A stretch of DNA of 64,000 bases, from contig NZ_QYUR01000006.1 in NCBI RefSeq assembly GCF_003596405.1, positions 1,116,001 through 1,180,000 of the forward strand, given 5' to 3'. Positions 18,994 to 27,922 of this stretch are shown piece by piece (the stretch's first letter is position 1; every line of letters begins with the position of its first letter). Origin of the DNA: Pseudomonas cavernicola. Lineage in GTDB: Bacteria > Pseudomonadota > Gammaproteobacteria > Pseudomonadales > Pseudomonadaceae. The notes beneath the pieces are model-generated. The model did no database searches and was not told where the DNA came from. It saw only the letters and a list, made by a program, of their open reading frames with translations. The position numbers were made by a program, and so were the translations under genes.

Positions 18994-19567
18994 TCGCGCG
19001 AACCAGAGCAAATGAATTGACCGAAACCAAACAACGACCGTGAACGGGAATCCAACAGGAACAAACAGATCAATCGTCTGATTCCTGTTCGAAAGCGTTC
19101 ATCGCGCACCTCTGGAGCGATGAGCAGCATGATAAAACCAGAGGCAAACAGATTCTCCGTGCCGCCGCGCTCGCTGGCGCGGTCGATCTCCGGCAAGCGC
19201 ACGAGTTGATTTGGCGCCAAGCGTCACGAAGTCCGAGGAGGTAACCCCGGTGAAACGAGAGAGTCGACAATCGAAGCGATCGGCAATGCGGCCGCGGGGA
19301 AATAGCGAGCGCAGTGAGCGCACGTCGCGCTTAGCCGCCTCACTCGTCGCGGGCATTTACCGCGACGCCGCGCTGCATGTCGTTGGTGCGAGTTTCCGCC
19401 GGGGCACCTGAGTGCAGGCCAGTGGAAGCAGCCGCCAATGCAGCGGGTGAAATAGCAAATGGATCGCTCTGGGCGTGGGTGATGGTCTGACCCGCTAACT
19501 ACGGTTGCCGGGGACATCCCTGTCCCCGGCACAACCCGGCAGGCTGAACGGACCGCACATCTCCCAG
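18994..19567. other. gap holding repeat copy 2 and a hairpin
   Basis: 18994-19287 contains no gene I trust; a minus-strand frame (18864-19220) overlaps the lipoprotein and looks spurious. 19288-19500 is repeat copy 2. A perfect 10-bp hairpin (GCCGGGGACA / TGTCCCCGGC, 19507-19530) lies downstream of the minus-strand DUF3313 gene and may end its transcript. Confidence 0.6.
19288..19500 (+). repeat. long direct repeat, copy 2
   Basis: About 213 bp matching 17635-17845 over its whole length with scattered substitutions. Unlike copy 1, it is not followed by a lipoprotein gene. Confidence 0.85.
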
Positions 19568-20242
19568 TTATTTGAGGAACGCCTGCATATCGCCGGTCAG
19601 CCCATTGATCGCGGCCTTGAAGTCATCCGCGGTGATCTCCTGGCTTTCATTTTCCAGAGTTTTGCCGAAGACCTTGCGCACGACTTTCGCCACCGGCAAA
19701 CCGGAGGCCGCATCGATAAAGTCGGCCTCGATGTACAACTCGGTATTCTGATCGCGATGGCCGGAGGCTGCGGAAGCCGCCCCCACCACAGCCGCTACCG
19801 GTACCACCTCATACCATTTCATGCCTTCGTTGGAGGCCGTTACGCCGGTGATCGCCGCATGCATGATCAGGGTGCGCGAGCCGGCTGGCGCCGCCTGAAG
19901 AGTCGGGACTACCTGATACTTCTGCGCCAGTACGCTCTTCGCGCTGGCGCTGGTGAATGCCTGCAGATCCTGCAGGGTTTGCAGGTTGACCCGCTCGTTC
20001 GGCTTCGGTGCGGGATACAGCTCCAGCTGGTTGAACACCACAGTGGAATAAGCGCCAGGCGTGAAGCCCGGGGCCACCCAGCGCATGGCCTTCTGGCCGC
20101 TCACTGTCGTGACTTCCTGCAGCCCATCGTAACTGGGCAGGAAGCCAGAATACTGCTCCTTTTCTGTCACTTTCGAGACACAACCACCGAGCAGCAGGCT
20201 GCTCAATACAACGCCAACCAGCAATTTACGTGACATGCTCAT
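19568..20242 (-). CDS. DUF3313 lipoprotein
   Basis: 224 residues. Canonical lipobox LLGGC (Cys21) after a short signal, then the DUF3313 pattern SGFLPSYDGLQEV and RWVAPGFTPGAYSTVV. Family members are outer-envelope lipoproteins of unknown role, found widely in Pseudomonas. ATG 20242 is preceded by AAGGAG at 11 nt; ATG 20236 is an alternative. A Gly/Ala-rich hydrophobic stretch (VVPVAAVVGAASAAS) in the middle is typical. Stands alone on the minus strand between repeat copy 2 and a recombination scar. Confidence 0.8.
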   Translation of the reverse strand: MSMSRKLLVGVVLSSLLLGGCVSKVTEKEQYSGFLPSYDGLQEVTTVSGQKAMRWVAPGFTPGAYSTVVFNQLELYPAPKPNERVNLQTLQDLQAFTSASAKSVLAQKYQVVPTLQAAPAGSRTLIMHAAITGVTASNEGMKWYEVVPVAAVVGAASAASGHRDQNTELYIEADFIDAASGLPVAKVVRKVFGKTLENESQEITADDFKAAINGLTGDMQAFLK

Positions 20243-20528
20243 GAGACTTTGTACTCCTTGAGTTGGAACTTACTAGGCGATTGCCGGGCTTAGAAACGCC
20301 AGGTCATATTGCCCGTCAGGGCTTGAATCCAGGCATTGCTGAACTGCCCACAGGTGCGATCGCCTGGGCTGCCGACGAAATCGCTTTCAAGGTCGTCAAG
20401 ACCGGCACCCTCAGCTACGAACGATTAACTATAGAACCCGGTGTTCGAGGCTTCCAGGGCCCCGGCCCAAGCGTGACGACGCTCGCGCACAGCTTGCAGG
20501 CGGCCAAGACCCTTCGCTTCAAAGGCGC
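20243..20528. other. gap without recognisable genes
   Basis: An open plus-strand frame at 20263-20595 has no family resemblance and overlaps the integrase fragment. I see nothing convincing here beyond the DUF3313 ribosome site. Confidence 0.4.
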
Positions 20529-21155
20529 ATGGCCAGAGCGGTCAGCCAGCTTGATCACCAACACACCTTTGAATCGGTTGCCAAGCAATGGCTAGCTATT
20601 CGCGAGTCCTCCTGGGATCCGGAGTACACCCGCACTGTGCGGCAGCGCCTTGAGCTCAACGCCTACCCCTGGCTGGGAAAGCTACCGATCAGCAGTATCA
20701 GTACGCCCATGCTGGTCGAAAACCTACAACGCATTATCAAGCGCGGTGCCCGCGAGACGGCGCGTCGTGTTGCCCAGATCTATAAGCAAATTTTCGAATT
20801 CGCCGAGGCTGCCGGCATCACGCCTCCCAACCAGATTGGGAATGCGCGCTATCTGGAGGAGCGGATCGGCGAGCTGATCGCCACGCGGCCACAGGTGCGC
20901 CATCTGGTGCTGATGTGTCCGGGGGTCAACCTGATCGACGCCAGTGCCCTGGATTCGCTGGAAGCCATAGCCGAGCGGCTGCCGAGCGCCGGGGTGCAGT
21001 TGCATCTGTCGGAGGTGAAGGGGCCGGTGATGGACCAGCTCAAGCGCTCGGATTTTTTGCAGCGCTTCGGCGGCCAGGTATTCGTCAGCCAATACGAGGC
21101 GTTGCGCGCGCTGGACCCGGAAAGCGTGGCCCAGACGGCGGGGCATTCGGCCTGA
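20529..21155 (+). pseudogene. chimera of a P4-type integrase fragment and a SulP STAS domain
   Basis: One open frame joins two unrelated halves. Residues 11 to about 100 (TFESVAKQWLAIRE, YPWLGKLPISSI, RGARETARRVAQIYKQIF) are the N-terminal and core-binding part of a P4-type tyrosine recombinase; the catalytic R-H-R-Y domain is missing. From about residue 103 (NARYLEERIGELI, VLMCPGVNLIDASALDSLE, FLQRFGGQVFVSQYEAL) it is the C-terminal STAS domain of a SulP transporter, with no membrane part. The switch is near 20829-20840. The STAS part belongs to a different SulP from that at 9282-11047. Best explained as a deletion scar; a stable product is possible but unproven. Confidence 0.8.
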
Positions 21156-21180
21156 ACTGGGCTGTGCGCGGCACAGCCTA

Positions 21181-21209
21181 GTCTGGGCTGCACAAGGTGC
21201 GGCCCAGAC
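21181..21209. terminator. hairpin between convergent genes
   Basis: GTCTGGGC (21181-21188) pairs with GCCCAGAC (21202-21209), with an inner GCAC/GTGC stem. It lies between the chimera stop and the aguA stop and could serve both strands, but lacks a T-run. Confidence 0.5.
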
Positions 21210-21219
21210 TTCAGGTGGC

Positions 21220-22326
21220 TTAGCGCCGTTGTGGCGCCGGTTGTTGCTGGGTAATGCAGTGGATATTGCCGCCGCCCAGCAGTATCTCGCGGCCCGGCAC
21301 CATCACCACGCGGTGGTCGGGGAACAGGCGCTGCAGGATGGCTTCGGCCTCGGCATCCTTGGCGTCGTTGAACTTGGGCGCGATGATGCCGCCGTTGACT
21401 ATCAGGAAGTTGACGTAGGAGCCGGCCAGGCGGATCGACGGATCGCGTTCCTGGGTACCGGCGGCCAGGTCGACGCCGGCGCATTCTTCATCGGTGGCGT
21501 AGATGGGGCCGGGAATCGGCATCTTGTGCACTAGCAGCTGGCGTCCCTGGGCGTCACGCGCCTCCTCCAGCACGCGCATGGCGGCCTGGCAGCGCGGGTA
21601 GTTGGGGTCGCTGGGCTCATCGGTCCAAGCCAGCAGCACTTCGCCGGGGCGCACGTAGCAGCAGAAGTTGTCGACGTGGCCGTCGGTCTCGTCGTTGAAC
21701 AGGCCGTCCGGCAGCCAGATCACAGTGTCGATGGCCAGGTGCTCGCGCAGCATCTGCTCTATCTGTTCGCGCGACAGGTGCGGGTTGCGGTTGCGATTGA
21801 GCAGGCATTCCTCGGTGGTGATCAGGCTGCCTTCGCCGTCCACATGGATGGAGCCGCCTTCCAGCACGAAGCCGTCGGTGCGGTAGCGGGCGCAGCCTTC
21901 GATCTCGAGGATCTTGCGCGCCACCTGATCGTCGCGCACCCAGTTGGCATAGAGGCCGCCGTCGAGGCCGCCCCAGGCGTTGAAGGTCCAGTCGATGCCG
22001 CGCACGGCGCCGCTGCTGTTCGTGACAAAGGTCGGCCCGGTGTCGCGCACCCAGGCGTCGTCGGTGCTGATTTCCACCACGCGGATATTGCCGTGGCCCA
22101 GACGCTCGCGGGCGTTTTCGTACTGGCCGGCGGACACGCAAACGGTGACCGGCTCGAAGTCGGCTATGGCCTTGGCCACGGCGCTGAAGGCGGCCTGCGC
22201 CGGCTTGCCGCCCAGGCGCCAGTTGTCCGGACGCTCGGGCCAGACCATCCAGGCCTGGCTATGGGGTTCCCACTCGGCCGGCATGCGGAAGCCGTCGGCG
22301 CGTGGGGTAGTTGTCAGGGTAGTCAT
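21220..22326 (-). CDS. aguA: agmatine deiminase
   Basis: Hydrolyses agmatine to N-carbamoylputrescine and ammonia in the arginine decarboxylase route to putrescine (cytoplasm). The 368-residue protein equals the family length. Catalytic features seen: [19 protein letters not shown] and the nucleophile cysteine C357 in GGGNIHC. Start ATG 22326 gives [13 protein letters not shown]; the preceding in-frame GTG is less likely. The usual partner aguB (N-carbamoylputrescine amidase) is not adjacent, because the gene's 3' side meets the recombination scar and its 5' side an AT-rich gap, so the pathway partner must lie elsewhere. Confidence 0.93.
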   Translation of the reverse strand: MTTLTTTPRADGFRMPAEWEPHSQAWMVWPERPDNWRLGGKPAQAAFSAVAKAIADFEPVTVCVSAGQYENARERLGHGNIRVVEISTDDAWVRDTGPTFVTNSSGAVRGIDWTFNAWGGLDGGLYANWVRDDQVARKILEIEGCARYRTDGFVLEGGSIHVDGEGSLITTEECLLNRNRNPHLSREQIEQMLREHLAIDTVIWLPDGLFNDETDGHVDNFCCYVRPGEVLLAWTDEPSDPNYPRCQAAMRVLEEARDAQGRQLLVHKMPIPGPIYATDEECAGVDLAAGTQERDPSIRLAGSYVNFLIVNGGIIAPKFNDAKDAEAEAILQRLFPDHRVVMVPGREILLGGGNIHCITQQQPAPQRR

Positions 22327-22794
22327 CACTTATACCTGCAAGATCGGTGCATGTGCAGCCGGGATGGGTCGAGTGTAGCGATAGCCCGCACGGGGGCGAT
22401 GGCTACCGACGCTGCGCACTGCACCCCATCCCGGCTTGTGGTGGGCTCGGGGCTCGGGGCTTAGGACTCGAGGGCGCTGCAGTGGATGGTTTATTTATAT
22501 CCGATAAAAATCGGCTTTAAAAGCGAAATTTGCCTTCTTCTTGGGGTTTTAATCGATTAGTATCGAATAAAAATCCGTAATCGATACCGTTTGCCTGCTT
22601 TGCAGTAGGCAAAAAGTAAGCGTCCGGCAAAGACATCTGGCTAGCCCAGGTTTAAGTCCAGCCCCTGTCGCGTGATGCAGTGAAACGAGGAACGATATGA
22701 GAACCCATCTTGAGATAACTGATGTCCCTGAGCCCAAGGTGCGGCGTAATGGAGACATTCGTTGCATTCCCTACCAGCAGCCAGCGGTGACAGC
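22327..22794. other. AT-rich divergent intergenic region
   Basis: Between the divergent aguA and amidase genes, 22480-22600 is clearly AT-rich against the GC-rich surroundings. It contains a CCGATAAAAATCGG palindrome and repeated ATCGAT/TATCGA words, suggesting regulator binding. No gene of convincing quality; a short minus frame (22549-22767) is unsupported. Confidence 0.45.
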
Positions 22795-24504
22795 ATGATC
22801 GAGGTAACCGAGGTTTCCATTGCCGAACTGCGCGCTGCGCTCGAATCTAGCCAAACGACTTCAGTCGAGCTGGTCCAGGCCTATCTCGCCAGGATCGATG
22901 CCTACGACGGCCCCGACACGCCCACCGCCCTCAACGCGGTCGTGGTGCGCAACCCCGATGCGCTCAAGGAGGCGCAGGCTTCCGATGCCCGTCGGGCCCG
23001 GGGCGAGATGCTTGGCCCGCTGGACGGCATCCCCTATACGGCCAAGGACAGTTATCTGGTGAAGGGGCTCACAGCGGCGTCCGGCAGTCCCGCATTCGCG
23101 AACCTCATCGCCTATCGCGATGCGTTCACCATCGAACGGCTGCGCGCCGCCGGCGCGATCTGCCTGGGCAAGACCAATATGCCGCCCATGGCCAACGGCG
23201 GCATGCAGCGCGGGGTATATGGTCGTGCGGAGAGCCCGTACAACGCCGACTATCTCACCGCCCCCTTCGCCTCGGGCTCATCGAACGGAGCAGGCACGGC
23301 GACCGCCGCCAGTTTTGCGGCCTTCGGTCTCGCCGAGGAAACCTGGTCGAGCGGACGAGGGCCCGCCTCGAACAATGGCCTGTGCGCCTACACGCCGTCG
23401 CGTGGGGTGATCTCGGTGCGCGGCAACTGGCCGCTGACGCCGACCATGGACGTGGTCGTGCCCTATGCCAGGACCATGGCCGACCTCCTCGAGGTGCTGG
23501 ACGTGGTGGTGGCGGATGATCCCGACACCCGCGGAGATCTGTGGCGGCTGCAACCCTGGGTGCCCATTCCGAGTGTCGCCTCGGTGCGCCCCACCTCCTA
23601 TCCGGCGCTTGCCGCGAATACCGATGCGCTCGCCGGCAAGCGGTTCGGCGTACCTCGCATGTTTATCAACGCCGATGCCGAAGCGGGCACCAGCGAAAAA
23701 CCGGGTATCGGCGGCCCGACTGGGCAGCGCATCATCACCCGTCCCTCCGTGATCGGGCTCTGGGAAGAGGCCCGCCAGGCACTAGAAGCGGCCGGCGCGG
23801 AAGTGGTCGAGGTCGATTTCCCGCTGGTCTCGAATTGCGAGGGCGACCGTCCCGGTGCACCGACTGTGTTCAACCGTGGCCTGGTTTCCAAGGAGTTCCT
23901 CCATCACGAGTTATGGGATCTGTCGGCCTGGGCGTTCGATGATTTCCTTCGGGCGAACGGCGATCCGAAATTGAACCGCCTGGTCGACGTGAACGGACCG
24001 CTGATCTTCCCCCACGACCCGGGAACCCTGCCCAACCGCGAAGGCGACCTGGTCGCCGGCATGGATGAGTATGTGCGGATGGCCGAGCGCGGTATTACGC
24101 CGTGGGACGAGATCACCACGCTGCCCGATGGCCTGCGCGGACTCGAGCAGACGCGTCGAATCGATCTCGAAGACTGGATGGATCGGTTGGGGCTCGACGC
24201 GGTGCTATTCCCGACGGTAGCCGACGTTGGCCCGGCAGATGCCGATGTGAATCCGCAGTCCGCGGATATCGCCTGGAGCAACGGTGTCTGGGTCGCCAAC
24301 GGCAATCTCGCCATCCGCCACCTGGGGGTGCCCACGGTCACCGTGCCGATGGGCGTGATGGCGGACATCGGCATGCCCGTAGGCCTGACATTTGCCGGCC
24401 GCGCCTACGACGATTCGGCGCTGCTGCGCCTGGCTTCGGCGTTTGAGTCGACCGGGACGAAGCGCTTGATCCCTGCGCGAACCCCAGCCTTGCAGCGCGG
24501 CTAA
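22795..24504 (+). CDS. amidase signature family hydrolase
   Basis: 569 residues of the amidase signature superfamily (Ser-cisSer-Lys), hydrolysing C-N amide bonds. The catalytic Lys is in YTAKDSY. The glycine/serine loop is SGSSNGAGTATAASF, with the nucleophile serine expected in the SSGRGPAS segment, which departs from the usual GTDTGGSIR. The C-terminal region (HLGVPTVTVPMGVM, GLTFAGRAYDD) is typical. ATG 22795 is preferred over TTG 22762, though its ribosome site is weak. Substrate unknown; such proteins are often annotated as amidase or glutamyl-tRNA amidotransferase-like without evidence. A GC-rich hairpin follows. Confidence 0.85.
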   Translation: MIEVTEVSIAELRAALESSQTTSVELVQAYLARIDAYDGPDTPTALNAVVVRNPDALKEAQASDARRARGEMLGPLDGIPYTAKDSYLVKGLTAASGSPAFANLIAYRDAFTIERLRAAGAICLGKTNMPPMANGGMQRGVYGRAESPYNADYLTAPFASGSSNGAGTATAASFAAFGLAEETWSSGRGPASNNGLCAYTPSRGVISVRGNWPLTPTMDVVVPYARTMADLLEVLDVVVADDPDTRGDLWRLQPWVPIPSVASVRPTSYPALAANTDALAGKRFGVPRMFINADAEAGTSEKPGIGGPTGQRIITRPSVIGLWEEARQALEAAGAEVVEVDFPLVSNCEGDRPGAPTVFNRGLVSKEFLHHELWDLSAWAFDDFLRANGDPKLNRLVDVNGPLIFPHDPGTLPNREGDLVAGMDEYVRMAERGITPWDEITTLPDGLRGLEQTRRIDLEDWMDRLGLDAVLFPTVADVGPADADVNPQSADIAWSNGVWVANGNLAIRHLGVPTVTVPMGVMADIGMPVGLTFAGRAYDDSALLRLASAFESTGTKRLIPARTPALQRG

Positions 24505-24515
24505 AAATAGCAGCG

Positions 24516-24548
24516 GCGGGATTGGGGCGGCACAAGCCCCAACCCCGC
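24516..24548 (+). terminator. hairpin after the amidase gene
   Basis: A 13-bp stem with one mismatch (GCGGGATTGGGGC / GCCCCAACCCCGC) and 7-nt loop begins 12 nt after the amidase stop. No T-run on the plus strand. Confidence 0.5.
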
Positions 24549-24638
24549 TCAGTCTCGGCAAGCCCGAGCAAACTGGACGCACTCAAAAACCATCGTTCAC
24601 CAAGATACTTTGTCGATCTCGCCAAGGTCCGCTTTCGG

Positions 24639-25042
24639 CCCAGAGTGTGTAAAAGCGCAGCCAGCGTTTCGTAATCGACGGATTGTTAGTTTTCGGTGGA
24701 CTAGAGGCCTGTACAGGCTTCTAACCTATCGAATTGGCCTTGTGGGTCTATTCCGCAAAGAACCCGCTGTACCCACTCAGAACGCCGATAAAAAGGCCAC
24801 ATGCCCTAGGCCTTGATTGCCTTCATCAAGGCACCACTACCCAAAATCTTCATGACCCGTTTCAAGTTGTAGGCGAGCACATGCAAGCTCATTTCGGTAC
24901 TGACTCGATGCAGCGTCCTGCTCAGGAAATGGGTAGCGCCCATCCAGTATTTGAGCGTCCCAAACGGATGCTCAACGGTTTGTCGGCGGACGCGCATCAT
25001 CTCCGGTGCATGATCCAGGCGGCTCACCCCCCCTATGAGCAC
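24639..25042 (-). mobile_element. remnant of an IS1182-type element
   Basis: The sequence CCCAGAGTGTGTAAAAGCGC at 24640 resembles the inverted repeat of the complete copy at 7352-9019, and lies about 165 bp beyond the transposase stop, as there. Everything upstream of the last 65 or so transposase codons is missing, so only the right end survives. Confidence 0.75.
24806..25042 (-). pseudogene. C-terminal fragment of an IS1182-family transposase
   Basis: The readable tail MRVRRQTVEHPFGTLK then YNLKRVMKILG matches the C-terminus of the transposase at 7417-8854 closely, including LHVLAYNLKR. The first 12 or so residues are unrelated junction sequence. Confidence 0.8.
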
Positions 25043-25124
25043 AATTGCCTGATCGGCTATCGCAGCAACGCCATGCCCGGCGAGAGGCCTGTCACGGATT
25101 CATCCCGGAGGCGCCACTCCAGTC

Positions 25125-25382
25125 GTGGAAAGGCGCATCCGTTGGGCCTACCAGATGCTGATGGGGACAATCACCTACGAACTGATCAACCGCGAATGCG
25201 TCCACCGCTTGTCCGACCGGCAATGGGCGGTGGAAATGACCAGGATGTTCTACCTGTATATCAGCGAGGAACTCGATGCCTGTCCGGAGGGCGATGCAGA
25301 AGCCAAGCGCGAAACAGCCATTGAACTGGAACAACCACATCCTGACGGGCATGCCCCCGCCAGAAACACCCGGGCCACCTAG
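25125..25382 (+). pseudogene. possible C-terminal fragment of a TetR-family regulator
   Basis: The frame reads VVERRIRWAYQMLMGTITYE, then HRLSDRQWAVEMTRMFYLYI, which resembles the ligand-domain tail of TetR repressors. It has no DNA-binding half and no start with a ribosome site, and begins just after the IS1182 remnant. The last 30 residues look non-coding. TetR assignment is by general pattern only. Confidence 0.35.
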
Positions 25383-25502
25383 TCTGAACTCCCGCTGCAA
25401 CATCGAGGCGGACAGCGACACAATGAACTGCGACAAGCGGCGTTCCAACAGGCCAATTCGTCTCGGCCAGGTCTGTCGACGTTTCGCTGCGGACCGCCGC
25501 TC

Positions 25503-27920
25503 TCAGGGAAACGCGACCGCCGCCGCGAGGTACACCAGCAACGCCAGCAGCAACACCACGGTGAAGCCCAGGTGGATCGCCAGCAGGGTCGCCAGCACGG
25601 CCGCCACCACCGATGCGCAGGCGTTGACGCCCCAGGCGATCGGCACCAGCGCTTCGGCGCGCGCGGAGACGCGCCCGAGCCCGAGCGGAAACGGCATGCC
25701 CATGGCGAACGCCAGCGGCGCGACCAGCGCGGCGCAGACGGCGAACCTGACCACGGTCGATACCGGCGCCAGCAGCTGGAACAGCGGGGGCAGGACGATC
25801 AGGTAGAGCAGGGCGAACATGCAGATCGCCAGCACCGGCCGCGCCAGCGGATGGCGGAATCCTCCGCCCGTGCCCGCCTGCCGCCGGCCGGAATACCGGC
25901 TGCCGAGGCCGGCGAAGATCAGGAACGCGCTCAGCGTCACCGCCACCGAATACAGCGGGTGGCTGAGGAACAGGGTGAACTTCTGGATGAAGGCGATTTC
26001 CACGAACATGAAGGCGAAGCCGATGGCGGCGAAGTAGGACACGACCCGAAGTTCGAACCTGGCCAGAGCCGCATTTCGAGAGCGCCGCTGGCGCCGCCGC
26101 GCCACCCATAGCGGCAGCAGGATCAGCAGCACGGCGGCCACGCCGGCCTGCAGCAGCGTGGCGATCAGCACCGGGTAGCCCCACTCCAGCATCGACAGGC
26201 CGCCCTGCGCCTTCAGCGCCAGCAGTTCCGGCAGCGAGCGCCACTTGAAGAAGTGGAAGAAATACGGCCGGTCGTCCGTGACGGGGCGCACGTCGAATTT
26301 GTAGCGCGCCAGGAACTGCGCGCGCTCGCCGGACAGCAGGGCCTGCGCCGCGTCGAAGAAGTACGGCTGGTCGAGCAGGTTGTAGCGGTTCGCCTCGGCC
26401 ACGGTCATCCCGGGGTAGTAGGCCAGGTCGAAGGAGCGCGCCCGGCAGAACTCCCGCAGCGCGGCGATACCGGCGTCGTCGAAATCCCTGTTGCTGACCA
26501 GCAGCGTCGCGGTCTTCCAGCCGCGGATCATGACGATGCGGCGCGCCGCGCTGGCCTGCCCGTCGCGCTCGATGGCCGCGGCCGCGGTGGCCAGCAGCCT
26601 GGGAACATCGCGCGGCGGCAGGGTGACCCAGCGGGTGATGGCCAGCAGGCCGCCGGGCGCGAGATGGCGCAGGTATTCCTCGAATGCCTCCACCGTATAC
26701 AGGTAGTTCTCGGACAGCGCATGCAGGCCGCCCGAGGCGGTGCCGAAGGAGTCCAGTAGGGCGATCTGGATCAGGTCGTAAAGCTCGCTGCGCGAAGCCA
26801 CCAGGCCGCGCGCCTCGCCGATCAGCACACGGACGTTGGGCGCGCTGTACGGCTTGCCGGAGAAGTCGGCGAAGCGGCGCTGGACCAGATCGATCACCTG
26901 CGGGTTCAGTTCGATGGCATCCACCGCGCTGGCGCCGTGGTAGAGCGCCTGCAGCACATCGGCGCCGGCGCCACTGCCCAGCACCAACACGCGGGGCTGC
27001 CGCAGCAGGTGGTAAGGCAGGGCCGAGGTCAGATAGTCCAGATAGGCGAGCGGCTCGCGGCGCCCGTCATGGCGGTTCAGTACGGAAAGGCCGTCACCGT
27101 CGGTGAAGATGGCCAGTTGCGCGGGGGGCTCCTGCGTGGCGTTGAGGCTCAGTCCCGGTGCGTGGCGCAGGGGAATGGTCGGGCTGTCGACCACCGTGAG
27201 CAGGCCCAGCGGACTCCAGGTCTGGGCGATCGCGCGGGCATTCTTGATGCGCAGCGTCTGGCTCAGCTCCTTGTACTCGGAGGGCGACAGGGCGATCCAG
27301 CGCCCGGGCACGCCGGCCGGCAGCGCCACCGCCAGCGCCAGCAGCAGCGCCGCCAGCCAGCGCTGGCGTCTTCCGCAGGCCAGCGCCCCGGCGGCGATGC
27401 CGCTGCCGCCCAGCAGGCGCAGCGCATCGACCGGCGTCAGAACGAACAGCGCGGCGACGATCGCCAGGCTGCCCATGCCGGCACCGAGGATGTCGAAGGC
27501 GTAGATCCGGTGAATCTGTTCCTGAAAGCAGGTGAAGGTCAGGCAGATGCACAGCGCCGCGCAGAAGAACGGCACGAACAGCAGCAGGTAGATCCACAGC
27601 AGACGCGCCAGCTGCCCAGGGTCCCAGAGGATCTCAAGGGGATTGAACGGAACGTGCTGGGCCAGGCTGAAGCAGGCGATGGCGCTAAGCCCGAACAGCA
27701 GCGCGCCACCGATGAACACGCCGTGGAAGCGCGGCGCCAGCACAGGCCGCGCCAGCGCCACGGCGGTGCCGGCGGCGCCGTAGCCGAGCAGCGCGACGCT
27801 GATCATCATGTAGGCGAAATGGTGCCACTGGATGATCGACAACAACCGCACCAGGAGCACCTCATAGCCCAGTGCGGAGGCCGACAGCAGCGCCAGGGCG
27901 AGCAACGGCGGCGAATGCAT
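25503..27920 (-). CDS. membrane protein with a spermidine-synthase-like SAM-binding domain
   Basis: 805 residues in three parts: about six membrane segments (residues 1-215), a soluble spermidine-synthase/methyltransferase-like Rossmann domain (about 220-570) with the SAM loop LVLGSGAGADVL (residues 312-323) and the acidic ELNP (E337), then about six more membrane segments. This is the architecture annotated as fused membrane spermidine synthase. Polyamine synthesis is unproven; it could be a methyl- or aminopropyl-transferase acting near the membrane. Start ATG 27920 is 2 bp after the stop of the upstream isoaspartyl methyltransferase, so the two are co-translated. High-GC, clean frame, unlike the decayed neighbours. 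Confidence 0.82.
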   Translation of the reverse strand: MHSPPLLALALLSASALGYEVLLVRLLSIIQWHHFAYMMISVALLGYGAAGTAVALARPVLAPRFHGVFIGGALLFGLSAIACFSLAQHVPFNPLEILWDPGQLARLLWIYLLLFVPFFCAALCICLTFTCFQEQIHRIYAFDILGAGMGSLAIVAALFVLTPVDALRLLGGSGIAAGALACGRRQRWLAALLLALAVALPAGVPGRWIALSPSEYKELSQTLRIKNARAIAQTWSPLGLLTVVDSPTIPLRHAPGLSLNATQEPPAQLAIFTDGDGLSVLNRHDGRREPLAYLDYLTSALPYHLLRQPRVLVLGSGAGADVLQALYHGASAVDAIELNPQVIDLVQRRFADFSGKPYSAPNVRVLIGEARGLVASRSELYDLIQIALLDSFGTASGGLHALSENYLYTVEAFEEYLRHLAPGGLLAITRWVTLPPRDVPRLLATAAAAIERDGQASAARRIVMIRGWKTATLLVSNRDFDDAGIAALREFCRARSFDLAYYPGMTVAEANRYNLLDQPYFFDAAQALLSGERAQFLARYKFDVRPVTDDRPYFFHFFKWRSLPELLALKAQGGLSMLEWGYPVLIATLLQAGVAAVLLILLPLWVARRRQRRSRNAALARFELRVVSYFAAIGFAFMFVEIAFIQKFTLFLSHPLYSVAVTLSAFLIFAGLGSRYSGRRQAGTGGGFRHPLARPVLAICMFALLYLIVLPPLFQLLAPVSTVVRFAVCAALVAPLAFAMGMPFPLGLGRVSARAEALVPIAWGVNACASVVAAVLATLLAIHLGFTVVLLLALLVYLAAAVAFP

Positions 27921-27922
27921 GC

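Noticed and set aside
18864..19220. 118-codon minus-strand gene after the lipoprotein
   Set aside because: Overlaps the lipoprotein 3' end, has no ribosome site and no recognisable family.
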